In this document: positions 49,688-61,300 of the stretch, piece by piece | How positions within the stretch are numbered: position 1 is the stretch's first letter | Layout: each line of letters opens with the position of its first letter | Origin: Pilaira anomala | Taxonomy: Eukaryota > Mucoromycota > Mucoromycetes > Mucorales > Mucoraceae | DNA: 64,000 nucleotides | Assembly: GCA_025716855.1 (NCBI GenBank) | Contig: JAIXMQ010000013.1 | Location: 186,001-250,000, forward strand | Direction: 5' to 3' | The notes under the pieces: generated by a model | Databases searched by the model: none | What the model was told of the DNA's origin: nothing | The model's input: only the letters and a program-made list of their open reading frames with translations | Position numbers and translations under genes: made by a program

Positions 49688-50721
49688 TTACCATTTAATT
49701 CTATGACACGATGGCTTCACATCCCCGAAGCTATGATTCATTGCACCTCTATATAGCTCTTTAATTACTTTACCATTTAATAAAGTCTCTTGTACAATAG
49801 CGTGACAATGACAAGCCTTTACACGTCCATACCAAATTCCAGTTTTACCCTTGTTTATATAACAGATCACGTTTCCAGCGAATTTATGACCTATCACATA
49901 CACATTACTCTTACAAACGAAATAATAAACAAATGTATTCATTTTTTTTTTTTTTTTTTCTATACTTTACCACCGACGTGACTCACCATGGAGACAGAAG
50001 TACCACCTTCACCATCATGAATATCTAATTCTCTCAAGACATGATCAAATTCACGGTTCAAGATGGGAGCAGTAACACCACATCTTTTATCTCTTTTACG
50101 ATGAGAACAAATCAAGATCATGTTTTCATAAGGGTTTGGGTAAACCTTCAATTCGGCTAAATTGAAATCCTTAAAAGTCTTTTGAATGTCGAGGACAGGT
50201 TGAGTAGGAAGCGGCATTTTGACAAATACGTCATAAACAAGTTGTGCATCGTCAGGAGTGACGTTACCGATAATGATATTATCAGGTAAAATGACAATGT
50301 CTAGTGTACCATGTTCTCCAAGATGTGGCACAAGAGATGTATTGGTGATAAATGTTCGCCATGACATTGGTTTCTTAGCTAATAAGGCATGTAAATTGGC
50401 AGCAAGTGTACCCTCGTCTTCTTCAATACGCTCTTTCCAGTCAGACTTGGCTGTACTGATCATAAAATGACGGCCATAAGGTGACATACTACCCAAAAGA
50501 GGTGACTCAGTATCAAAGTCCAGATACGAAGGGTATTGCTGATGTTCGTCACATTCTTCTACACATGATTCACAATCTTTAGTTGTTAATATTTCCTCTG
50601 GTGGAATCTGGTCAATTTCAACTTGAGGTTCTGATTCTTTTTCAGCTTTAAGTTCGGGTTTAGTTTCAGAACTGGGACTACTTGCAATAAAAGACCCAAG
50701 AGACTTCAAAAGAGAGGCCAT
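49688..50721 (-). CDS. APD1-like sucrase/ferredoxin-type thioredoxin-fold [2Fe-2S] protein
   Basis: Two exons, 50721-49971 and 49890-49688, give 317 residues. An N-terminal acidic region holds DCESCVEECDEHQQYPSYL. GSMSPYGRHFMISTAKSDW is the entry motif of the Apd1/Aim32 family. The C-terminal domain has CSHRKRDKRCG (Cys205, Cys214) and SHVGGHKFAGN (His248, His252) restored across the intron. Apd1 proteins bind a [2Fe-2S] cluster with two Cys and two His, and this set fits. Yeast Apd1 is cytosolic and affects redox drug sensitivity; Aim32 is the mitochondrial relative. The lack of a targeting peptide and the C-x8-C spacing favour Apd1. The gene is divergent from ING with 375 nt between starts. 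Confidence 0.9.
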
Positions 50722-51096
50722 ATTTAATAATAAAAGCAGAGAAAGTGTGTGAGATAGAGAGAAGAAAAGGATATTGTAATAGAAGTAAACAAAAAAAAAA
50801 AAAAAAAAAAAATGTCGGAATTATTTATCAGATCCTGATCTTTTTTTATAAATTTATTTCAAGGTGTTACATCCCCCGCTCAAAAAAGAGAAAAGTATAC
50901 TTATAATAAAAAAAAAAAGGACCTCATAAATCATGTGTATTTCTGTATTCCATCTGATAAACAAATTATTTTCTTACATTGCACAATAAAGTCCCCCCAA
51001 AAAAAAATACGTCGGTCTTTTAAAATCTCGTCAAACGCCAATTTTTTCTTTCTTTTTTTTTTTTTTTTTTTTTGTTTTATAATAACCTAAAAAGAA
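50722..51096. promoter_or_regulatory. Short divergent promoter region
   Basis: 375 nt between the starts of the APD1-like gene (minus) and the ING gene (plus), with poly-A (50791-50811) and poly-T (51052-51073) tracts, which often exclude nucleosomes in fungal promoters. No TATA match was found. Confidence 0.4.
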
Positions 51097-52120
51097 ATGA
51101 AGAAAGATATACAATTAGCAGCTTCTTATTTAAGTGAATATTCTGATAGTAACGTACTCTAAATATTTTTGTTGATTTTAATAAAGAAAGATAGAAAGAA
51201 AAAAAAAAACTAATTCAAGTTATAGCTGTTGAAGTATTACCGTTAGAACTTCAACGTAATTATACCCTGATTCGACAATTAGACGAGAATGCGACTGAAC
51301 TCATGCAACAAGTAGCAAACGAAAGCAAACTATTGATCGAATCTGAAATGACAACAGAAGAAAGAAGAGAAAAGTTACAACATATTGGTCAACTTTTAAA
51401 CGAATCTTTAAAGAAAGGTGAAGAAAAGTTTGCGTTAGCAAAAACCACTTATGATACTGTAAAAAAAAATATATATATATTCTTTATACATAAAAAGAGG
51501 AAGCACTATAATAATGATTTTTGTACATCTAGGTCGATAGACATTGTACTAGATTAGATAATGATTTACAGAAAATTGAAGATGAACAATTGATAGGACC
51601 AGGAAGAGTGGCTCAAAAGCCAAGTACAATCATTAATAATACAATTAAAAAGAGAGATCCAGAATTGCCGAATGAAAGTTCAAGTCAAAGATCTCGAAAG
51701 AGATTAAAGAAAGATAATAAATCAAATGGAAAAGATACTGCACTTTCAAAACAGGATGCGATTGAATATGCTAAAAAGTAAGTTTTCCAAAAATAAAAAT
51801 AAAAAAAAGGATGACATCTTTAACCAATATCCTTTATCAGTGTTGTATCAAATAGTGATTTACCTATTGATCCTAATGAACCTGTCTATTGCTACTGCCA
51901 ACAAGTATCCTTTGGTGAAATGTTGGCTTGTGATAATGAACAGGTAAATATATCTATGTGTATATTCTTGACTCATTCTAATTTTTATTTTTATTTTATA
52001 TATATAAAGTGTGATATTGAATGGTTTCATTTAGAATGCGTAGGTTTAAAGACACCTCCAAAAGGAACTTGGTATTGCAAGAATTGTACAGTTGAAGTAA
52101 AAAAAGGAAGAAAGATCTAA
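51097..52120 (+). CDS. ING-family protein with C-terminal PHD finger
   Basis: Five exons: 51097-51148, 51226-51458, 51533-51777, 51841-51943 and 52010-52120, giving 247 residues. The N-terminal ING helix region reads [19 protein letters not shown] across the first intron, as in ING4/5 and yeast Yng proteins. A basic, nuclear-signal-like linker follows ([13 protein letters not shown]). The C-terminal PHD finger has [29 protein letters not shown]...WYCKNC, with all eight zinc ligands; the Tyr-Cys-x-Cys start and the EWFH pocket are those that bind H3K4me3. ING proteins are reader subunits of histone acetyltransferase (NuA4, NuA3) or deacetylase complexes. Which complex is not decidable here. 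The first intron donor (GTAACG) is weak. The stop codon overlaps the stop of the cyclin H gene. Confidence 0.93.
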
Positions 52121-53303
52121 CTGTCTGAAGAAGAATCAGAAGAATCAGAGGTTTCCATTTTAGCTTTTTTCAATTTTTCTTCTTCATCTCTTTTAGCAGT
52201 TCGTTTTTTATATCTAAAGCAAACAAAAAATAAATAAAGAGTTTTATATATAAAAGAAAAAAAAAAAACTTACAAAGCAGAATTAGGATCCATAGCTGGA
52301 TTCATGCAATGTTTCAATTTAAGATCAATATCTTTTGCTTCTTGTTTTGTTACTATTTTAAAGATCTTGAAGGATCCAATGATTCCCTGCAGGATAGAGA
52401 GTAGACTAGCTGCCTCATGAGGTCCAAATCGATCTTCAATGTATTTTTTTACTTGAGCGTCAAATCCATTTGATTCACCTGTAATTAAAAATGCAGCAAG
52501 GGCTAATTGAGGAGGTTGATAAATCAATGGTAAGTCTGTTAATAAAATCTCTGCAATGGTTGTATTGATGCGTTTATAAGTTTCTTTTAATAATTTGATA
52601 TCGGTAGGACCTGTCTGCATATCCAAAAAGAATCCATAGGCGGGTCGATAAGGATGATGAACATAGTATTGAAATTTAAGTCCTTGAGATACTGTGAATT
52701 CCAACTGAAGTACACTTTTTGTTGAAGGTAATCGAAGTTTCTTTCCAAATTCTTCAATTGAAATACGTTCACTTTCTGATTTTGTTGCCAAGAATAAACA
52801 TGTCAACCTAGTATACAAAAAAAAAGAGGTTTAGTTTTATAAAGTATTAGAATAATTACATTTTTTTTTTTTTTACAATATATCTTTTGGGTGATAATCC
52901 ATCACTGTATTATACAAGAAGAATCGTTTCAAATAAATAACTGCAGTGGCCATAACCATGTCTGAAAATTTACAATGTTGACTAATGACTTGAAGTTGTA
53001 ACTCAAAAAATCGACAGAGTGATAGTTCTTCTTGTGCTGTCAAATACTCTCGCTTGTTTTCTAAATGTGTTGGGTTATCTGCAGCCTATGTGTATACATT
53101 CAGTAACAACAACAACAACAAAAAAAAAAGAAAAGATCTCATGTTTATCTTACTAATTCTTCCTGCACATTTCTTTGTACACGCTTAATAGCTTCTGATG
53201 TACTATTGTTACGTATATCCCAAAGTTGTTTAGGAGAGAAACGCCAATGTTGATACTGCGAAGACTCTTCAAAGACTGGAGGTTTTGGTTGTTGATCTGT
53301 CAT
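52117..53303 (-). CDS. CCL1: Cyclin H (TFIIH kinase cyclin, CCL1-type)
   Basis: Four exons on the minus strand: 53303-53154, 53085-52877, 52807-52274 and 52213-52117, giving 329 residues. The N-terminus has the [15 protein letters not shown] segment of cyclin H. The first cyclin box reads [20 protein letters not shown], then [23 protein letters not shown] and [12 protein letters not shown] second box follows, and the tail is basic then Ser/Asp-rich. Cyclin H activates CDK7/Kin28 in TFIIH, which phosphorylates the RNA polymerase II C-terminal domain. Its TAG (52119-52117) overlaps the TAA of the convergent ING gene (52118-52120), so the coding regions share 4 nt. Confidence 0.94.
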
Positions 53304-54025
53304 TCTTTATTATTTTTTATTAGTTAAAGAAAAGGTATTTTAAAAAAAAAAAAATATTTATTTATTTTTCTAAAAAAGATAAAAAACCTGTTTTTTTTTT
53401 GTTTACATTCAACAAAAAAACAGAAAAAAAATTTTTTTAATGATAATTGATATTCACTATTGTTTTAATTGACACAAATGATCATACTAAAGATAAAAAA
53501 AAAAAAAAAAATAGAGAAAAAAAAGGGGTTCAATAATAAGACAATGTTAAAGACCCACAATTCGGTATGGTATAAATGGACTTTAAATAGAATGAATACA
53601 GATATTTTTTAAAGAGCTCTTTAAGAGGTAATAACTTGAGTCTACGGAGTTTATATAATTTTGAAGAGAGACTCGTTATGTTTTTTTGTTTTTTAAAAAA
53701 ATAAAGAAAAATGCCTTGTGGAATAAAGTCAGACACTTTGAGGTTGCTTTTAAATATTAAATACGTGAAGCTTTCGGAATTATGTCTTTGATACATTTTT
53801 ATTTATTTAATAACATTAAAATAAAAACAAAACAAGAGAAAGAAGTTGTCATAATTTGTTCTTTTCTAAAAAAAAAAAAAACAAAGTGTCATAATTCATA
53901 ATACGGGTCCATAAATTGTATAGTTTGAAAAAAGAAAGAGCGGGATAAAGAAAGTGAGAAAGAGAGAGAAGCATAAAGATAAAAAATTTTTTTTTGTGTG
54001 TGTGTGTGTGTGTGTTTTTTTTTGC
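53304..54025. other. Short intergenic region
   Basis: 722 nt between cyclin H and the FAR1-type gene, both on the minus strand. It has A/T homopolymers and a (TG)n tract at about 53997-54015 close to the stop of the FAR1-type gene. No gene is seen. Confidence 0.5.
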
Positions 54026-55976
54026 TTAAGACCAGTTATTAGGTTCATCAGGATCTTCATTAGAACGAATCATAGGCAAGACATAACCTTGCTGTTGAGA
54101 GAAATTACGATGCATACGTTGTTCATATTCTTGTTGTTGACGTTGTAACATTTGTTGTTGTTCAACATGACTCGGTTCCTCCTTAACATTATTAGGGAAA
54201 AAATTAAAGACCTGACGTCGATCTTCAGGCCCGTTAGAAGATTCAGGTTCGTTATTACGCAACATATTAGGTTCAAATGCAAATGGTAATTCGGGTGGAC
54301 TAGTAAACGCACTAGTAGGGATCGTATAAGGTGAAAATGAGGTTTGCATATTATAATTTCCTGGATTGTTAGGATGTGTTGTAGGTAAACTATAGTTGCT
54401 TTCTTCATTATGTGGTTGGGGTGTTTGATACGATTGAGGCATCATAAATTCACTAGGAGAATTCATTGATTGCTGTGGTGAAGTCACTCTAGTTTGTTGT
54501 TGATGCTGTTGATGCTGCTGATGTTGATGTTGATGTTGTTGCTGTTGATGATGTTGATGTTGTTGCTGCTGCTGTTGTTGCTGCTGCTGTTGTTGCTGCT
54601 GTTGTTGCTGCTGTTGTTGTTGTTGTTGTTGAGCAATTTGATGTCGATGAAGTGGCATAGACGACGAGCTTGAAGAAGACGAAGTAGGAGAAGCGAGCGA
54701 AAAGAATGATGAAGAGGAAGCAAAGGGTTGTTGTGTTTCCAAGAAGGGAGCATTATCATTAAATACACGTCTACCAGAAGAATTCGAGGACTCAGAACAA
54801 GAACGATTTAATAAGGAGCGTACTTGAATTGTATAAGATGGGACATAGACCATTTGAATACCCTTTTGTGTTGCATTTTCAGATATTGTACTACCTGACT
54901 TTGGTATGACAGAAGTGTCAATTTGGTTGACACTTCTTGCAAAAGATCTTCTTTTTTTAGCAGGAGAAGCCATACCATAATCATCCTCTAAATCAGGGCA
55001 ATGCCCAATGGATAGACGGTGCGTATTTGAAATTAAACGATCGGTGTCCATTTGAATCATGTCTGCTTGTAAGTCGACCAAGGTATTGATGTTTTCAGGT
55101 GTCAATCTAGCCAATTGACAAAAGTTTTCAAACATACGTTGTAAATCGCTTTCAACGCAAAGGGCCCATTCTTCGTTCGATGCAATGACAGAGCAAAGAC
55201 GAGCAGATAACATTAATAAGCGTTGCGAACGTTCAACGACGCCACGCTGTCTAATTCTTTTACGTTCTTCAGTTAAACGATTATAGAATCTTCTTTCATT
55301 CCAACTGATATCAGGGAATTGTTGTTTTACTGCTTCTCTAATTTCATGCGTTTGTAAACGTTGTCTAGCTAGTTGAATGATCATTTCATTTACTTCTGCA
55401 GGCCAAGCTTTTACCATTTCTTCAGGTGACATCATATCGTGATTGTGTTCAGAAGCATTGGGGTTCATAGATTTCCTAAATTCCCATTCTTCATGTTCGT
55501 TCTCAGATAAAACTACACGCCAACGACAATCGCAACGCTTAGAAGGACGTTTACGTTGAGGAGATGGTTTAGGGTTACGTTGAGAATCAGGCAAGCCTTC
55601 TCTTGAGCAATATACATAAATATTCTTTTTTTTTTTTTATAATAAACAAAATTAACTCGATGATTTCTCCTTTTTTGTAATTAACTTTACCCTGTTGGCA
55701 CTGGCCTCTTGCTTTACTGTGAATCCGAACTCAGCGCATACACTACGACAGTATTCAATAGCTGATACGCTATCAGGAAATGGTTTTTTTAATAATCGTT
55801 CATACAAAGGTTCCATCTATCAGAAATGTAATGTCAGTATTAAAAAAAAAAAAAAAAAAAAAAATTAAAAATTTCAAGCCAAATTTTTTTTTTTTTTTTT
55901 TTTCACTCACAGGTACTCGAGTATAACTTGTTGACTTTAACTCATTCATAGGTTCTTGTTTAGTCATTGCTTTCAT
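54026..55976 (-). CDS. FAR1-type DNA-binding domain protein with long polyglutamine tract
   Basis: Three exons on the minus strand: 55976-55911, 55816-55691 and 55624-54026, giving 596 residues. The FAR1 DNA-binding domain spans all three: EYCRSVCAEFGFTV, then VYCSREG (Cys70), KRCDCRW (Cys95, Cys97) and EHNHDM (His124, His126), the zinc set of this WRKY/GCM-like fold, which derives from MULE transposases. No transposase or SWIM domain follows. A helical region comes next (residues about 135-260), then Ser-rich sequence and about 50 residues of Gln/His repeats, then a Pro/Asn/Gln-rich tail. It looks like a domesticated transcription factor, acting in the nucleus. The ATG at 55976 is the first of two in-frame Met codons (also 55967). 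Confidence 0.85.
54493..54633. repeat. Coding CAG/CAA-type repeat (polyglutamine/histidine)
   Basis: Triplets TTG, CTG and ATG on the plus strand encode about 47 Gln and His residues in the FAR1-type protein. Mixed CAA and CAG codons suggest moderate stability, but length variation between strains is likely. Confidence 0.9.
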
Positions 55977-56539
55977 AAGGAGTGGCAACTATTATTTTGT
56001 AGAAGTAGTTGTTGGTTTTTTATTTTTGTTGTTGTATAAAGCCTTTTCTTTTTTTACTTTTCTTTATCGAGTTTAAATATATATTATGAAAAAAAAAAAA
56101 AAAAAATAGAAGGATAATAATAATTTTCCCTTTTTTGTGATATATGAAATAAAAATAAAAAAAGGTGGTAAAAATAATAATATATATATAACAATAAGAA
56201 AATAATAGAATAAGTAATAATTAATAATATAATAAAGATATAAGAAGAAGAAAAAAAAAAAAAAAAAAAGAAAAAAGAAAAAGAAAAAAAAAGAGAGAAA
56301 AAGGAAAGAAATGAGAAAAAATCATCTATCAAGTTGTTTGATGTGCAAAATAGATATGTGTGATCTAATAATTACGGTTTTTTTTTTTTTATTGTGTGTG
56401 TGCGTTGGTTTGTGCGGGTTCAGCGTATGTTTATTGTTGTTGTTAAATAATATTAGGGACTGTTTAGAGAATTAAAATATATATGTATATATAAAGGGGG
56501 ACAAAAGGAGAGAGTATTAAATAGTCATTTGTAACATCT

Positions 56540-56586
<47 letters not shown>

Positions 56587-57230
56587 TATATCTACTGTGT
56601 AGGCTTTTTATATATATGTATATGTAAACAAACAAAGTGTCATACATTCAAGTGATCTACCCTATTTATATATTACATATATTAGCTTATTACATTAGCA
56701 AACAATCTTTCATGATTATTATATCATTGTATATATGTGGTGCGTGTGTGTATATATGTGTAGAATAAAATAAAATGCAGGGCCGACAAGAGAGTTCATA
56801 TCCCTTTTTGTTAGGGAACAGTTTAAACAAAAGGAGAGACGACGAAAGGAGGGAAACAGTAGGAGAGAAGAGATGAAAAAGGGGGCTTGGAACAAGTCAA
56901 ATAAAAATGGCGATATACAGTGGGGTAAGGAGTTTTTTGCTTGTACTTCTACAGTTGTGCGCGCGGGCCAGTTTTTGATTATGCGATGGTTTTGTTTATA
57001 TGATTTGTTTATATATTCAGCGTATTACTGCCTTGTTTATTACATTTTTTTAGGCCTTTTTTTTTTTTTTTACGTTTTATACAATCTCTTTAGTTTAAAT
57101 TCCTTTTTTGTATATAATATAATTACTACATCATTAGACTAGTTTTAAATAAATATTTTTCTTGTTTTTTTTTGCCGCAAAAAGACAGAACGATCTACAA
57201 CTCCTATTGCCATGCTGTCAACAGACCATC

Positions 57231-57264
<34 letters not shown>

Positions 57265-57831
57265 TCATTCCAAATAAACGGTCAAGTGATGCAATCATAC
57301 CTCATTTATTACATTGCTTCATTATACGAAAAGAAAAAAAGAATATCATGTGTAGGGGGGGCTCACCATAAAGAAGGGGGAGTATTTCTCTTTGTTATTT
57401 CTTATATTATTTTGCTGTCATTATAATTGTGATATGTTGTACATGGAAGAAGCATGGAAACAACATTTTTCGTTACTAACTCGACCATGTTATTACATTT
57501 GTTGTTATAGTGACAAAAGAGCGCCATCCAATTCTAGTTAAAAAAAAAAAAAAAAAAAAAATTCAAGGGGCTAATTATAATAATTTAAAAAAAAAGGGAG
57601 TTACAAGGACGGGGTGATGTTCAACTCCCTATATGTAATATTAATGCAAAGTTAATATCAAACGATATTTTCCCACCTTCTCATTAGTCTTTTTCAGTTA
57701 TAATGGCGGGTTATCTCCTTTTTTTTTTTAAACAAAATAAAGTCTCCTATAACAAACGTGTGTAAATTATGTGGTGTGTGCGTTCTTATCTCTTTTTTTT
57801 TAAAAAAAAAAGGGAGTCAACAAGATTTTTA
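55977..57831. other. AT-rich intergenic region with very long poly-T
   Basis: About 1.9 kb with no supportable gene. It includes A-rich runs at 56253-56292, a 43-nt poly-T at 56543-56585 and a poly-A at 57232-57261. It also has GA-rich stretches near 56820-56880. Confidence 0.5.
56543..56585 (+). repeat. 43-nt poly-T tract
   Basis: The longest homopolymer in the window, upstream of the FAR1-type gene. The assembled length may not be exact. Confidence 0.9.
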
Positions 57832-58235
57832 TTAGGAGTCGATACTATTTTGACGTAAACTCATATTGTTTGAATGAATAGCCCCATTGGTTGCACCAAA
57901 TACGGCTGTGGAGGTAAGCGAATTATTAATGTATTTCTGCAGTAATTGATTCTCTGTAGTTAATGATTGATGTTCTTTTCGAGCGGTATCTACACGTGAT
58001 ATCATGCCTATTGCAATTATTTTTTTTTTTAATGCCTTTATTCTTTTATTCTTCTTTTTTTCTTTTCTTTTTTTTTTTTTTATACCTCGCAATTGCGTTT
58101 GAAGTTCAAGTACATGTCTAAACATCTTAGTAAAAAATAAAATAAAAATAAATCAAGTTGCTTTTTTTTTTTTTTTTACTTTATCAACTCTTCTCTTTCT
58201 CCATCAGCAACGACATCTTCATAAGGTTCTGCCAT
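57832..58235 (-). CDS. SCOC: SCOC-like short coiled-coil protein
   Basis: Coding pieces on the minus strand are 58235-58180 (MAEPYEDVVADGEREELIK), 58125-58086 (MFRHVLELQTQLRG) and 58007-57832. The last begins MISRVDTARKEHQSLTTENQ and continues as a heptad coiled coil (LLQKYINNSL). This is the SCOC/UNC-69 pattern of a short coiled coil with an R-V-D...E-N-Q core. SCOC proteins bind golgins and FEZ1 and act in Golgi traffic and autophagy. The second junction is a normal GT-AG intron. The first is odd: the protein frame needs one nucleotide more than a GT-AG splice provides (..ATAAA|GT...CTAAG|ATG). Either splicing is non-canonical, or translation starts at Met 58125, giving 71 residues. The full form would be 90 residues. 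It lies 121 nt downstream of the BRE4-like gene on the same strand. Confidence 0.75.
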
Positions 58236-58356
58236 CTTGAAATGTTATGAAAAGAAAAAATAGCAAAAAAAAAAAAAAAAAAAGAAGAAAGTTTTACTTA
58301 TTGGAGTTTCAAATGAAGTATACATTGTGTGACGTGAGTCTTTTTTTTTTATTTAT

Positions 58357-61300
58357 TTATTTTGAACAAACAAAGTTATCAATTCTCTTTGCCCGATCTG
58401 CATACTCAGTTTCACCAACAATATATCGAATAAGATCAGTAACATATTCTAATTCTTCTACAATTTCTTCAGATGAACAAGCCATTGCAAACCAAGTTAA
58501 ATTACGAAATTTGATCCAATTCGTTTTCTCTGCTCCTTCACGACGGCTGTTCATTAATTTAATTCTTGCTGCACGTATAGAAGGCATATAAACAGGTAAA
58601 GGTGTATTTGATCTTAATGAAGCAGCCAATGTATGAAACGTAAGTAACATGGAAGCAATCTAATTATATAAAAAAAAAAAAAAGTTTAATTTTTTTTACA
58701 GACAAAATAAATGTTTTGATTACCATATCTTTTCGGTCGTTATGATAGTCTTTGGCACAAATATCTTGTTTCACAACTATAGGCATTTTTAATAAGGCAA
58801 TACGAGTACTTAGCATCCGATCCAATAAGTTGCGCATTGAAACAATCATTTCCTTATACAATGACTTTGGAAAGGGACCTCGAAAACGTGGTTCATTATC
58901 AGTCAATTCCAGTAAGACAGAGCATGCATCAATTGCTGCATTAATTTTACTTTCTAGTTTTTCTCCTCGCGTAATTTCAGTATCAGTAGGTTGACCTTCT
59001 GGATCATGGTATAAAAATGTACCCATTACATACGTATAGTAGTCTTCTAAATGTCCCATACAATCCGCAATGGATTTACGTACCATATGTCTTGCAACAA
59101 ATGGCCAAATTAATCTATTATTAAATTTATACATTATTTGAATAATTCAATTGACTTTTGTTCTATACGGTTACACACTTACGAATTGAGGAGTAATGCA
59201 GCGCCAATTCCCACAATAAGTGTTAAGGTACGTTTCCTATTAAAAAAAAAAAAAAAAAAAAAAAGTTTCAATATAAGGAGAAATACTCCTGAATATTAAA
59301 AGAAAGAAATAGAGAGTTACTTTACCATACTGTAGATTCAACCGTTTCACCAGGAATTGGGTTTGCATATTGACTCAGCGCAACTACCATATATGTAGTT
59401 AAGCATACAATTCCAACCTTATTATATGTACTTGCTAAATGAATATAAAAAAAGGGTATAGCTATTAAATAAATAAATATAAAAATTAATAAATATTTAG
59501 AAAAAAAAATAAGGGTGAAATCTATCATGTTTATGTATTTACCAAGTAATACAGCAAATAACGCCAATAGATAAGGACTGTTATCTCCAGCTGCTAATGC
59601 TCCCCAACCTACGAATGCTCCCACAAGTGTGCCAACTACTCGCCAAAAACTTGCTTCTAATGTACCACCACTACATAGACAGATATGTGTTAATAAATAA
59701 ATAATTAAAAAAAAACAAGTATACGTTGTTTATACTTTTTACCTTGTAGGATTCATAATTGCAATCACAGTCATAGGCGCCCACTGACCTCGAGAAGAAG
59801 TATACCAACCAATTGAGGCAGGTACTAAAGCCGGTATACATAATACCAAGACACAGAGTGCCATCTTGAGGGCAAATTTAAAATCATAAGTAGAAAAGAA
59901 TTGTAACTTTAGCCAGACAGCATAACGAATACGTAAGAATAAAGGTAACTTTGGTATACTGTCAGGGTCATCCTCCGTTTCAAGGTAATATGCAGGCACT
60001 TGGATACGAACGTCACGCGTCTTTTCATTACTAGGATCAACAACAGGCTTTGGAAAGATAGGTCGACGCTGTCTCAACATGGTAGGACTATTGGCTTCAT
60101 CAGAAAGTAAGGCCTTGTTGGCTTCTTTTGTTTCTTTACGACTTTTGGTTCGTTTAAGACTGTTGACTGTTTGTATTTCACTTAATTTATATTCTTCTCC
60201 TGGTTCAGTTACTTTTTCTTCATTCTTTGGTACATTTGGTTGTAAAGCCGCTATATGAAATTTGTAAGTTATATTAAGTCATATTTTTATATAAAAAGAA
60301 AAAAAAAAAGGTAAATAGTTACATACAGAGCGTATAACCTCCTTTATCTCGAACACTTTGAAGATTGTTTCCTTTAGCCCACTTGCGCCATCTTTTGGTA
60401 TCAAACACGGGCCAATAGAAATGTTTTCTTTTCTTTCCCTTAAAACTTGCCTTTCTTGAATACAATCTCAATTCGTCCATATGTAAGGTCATTTCTTGTA
60501 ACTCATTCGCGACTTCACGCATAGTGAAAATAAAAAAGAAGACCAAAAAGAGTTCTTGACGCATCCCTAAATCCAAGGCATCATGTCCTAGACGAGCCTT
60601 ATTGAGTTCATAAAGAGCATGCATACGTTCTCTTTCAGCTCTATCGAATTCGAGAATGGCTAAACGAATATTTTGAGAGCAATTACATTTATCGCCTTTA
60701 TGTCTTTCTTGAGCTTTTTGATCTGATACGACTGGTTTTTTACCGATTTTTAAAGTATGTCTTAATAAAGAGTTCCAGGTTCTACCAAGTGAGATATCAT
60801 CGTCCATTTCCATTTCACTAACGATACTCTCACAAACACATTCCAAAGCATTTGAACATTCCAATGATAGTTCCATTAAAGGGTCACGCAGACTTTCCAA
60901 ATAAGTCATTAATAGATGTCGATGATGGTACTCTGTCTGTTTCTTTGTTTTCTTGGGTAATTTTGTTGGTATAGATAATTTAGGCAGATTTAAAAAGGAT
61001 TTAATTGAATTAACCGATTTTTGATTTTGTTCAGCCAAATCTTCATCTTCCGAATTATATACAGAGACTGGACGAGAATTGACGCGAGAAGGAGGACGAG
61101 AGGTACGGGGACTTGCGTTCGCACTAGGTTGACGACTACCTCCATATTTACTCCCACTGATATGTTCATTGGTGGCACGTAAAGCAGTACGTAATAAATT
61201 TAAATCTTCTTCACTGTACGATGGACGAGGTATCTCATCCGTATCACTATGATATCCACGACCCTGAAACTCTTCATCACTATCCATATCAGTGACTTCT

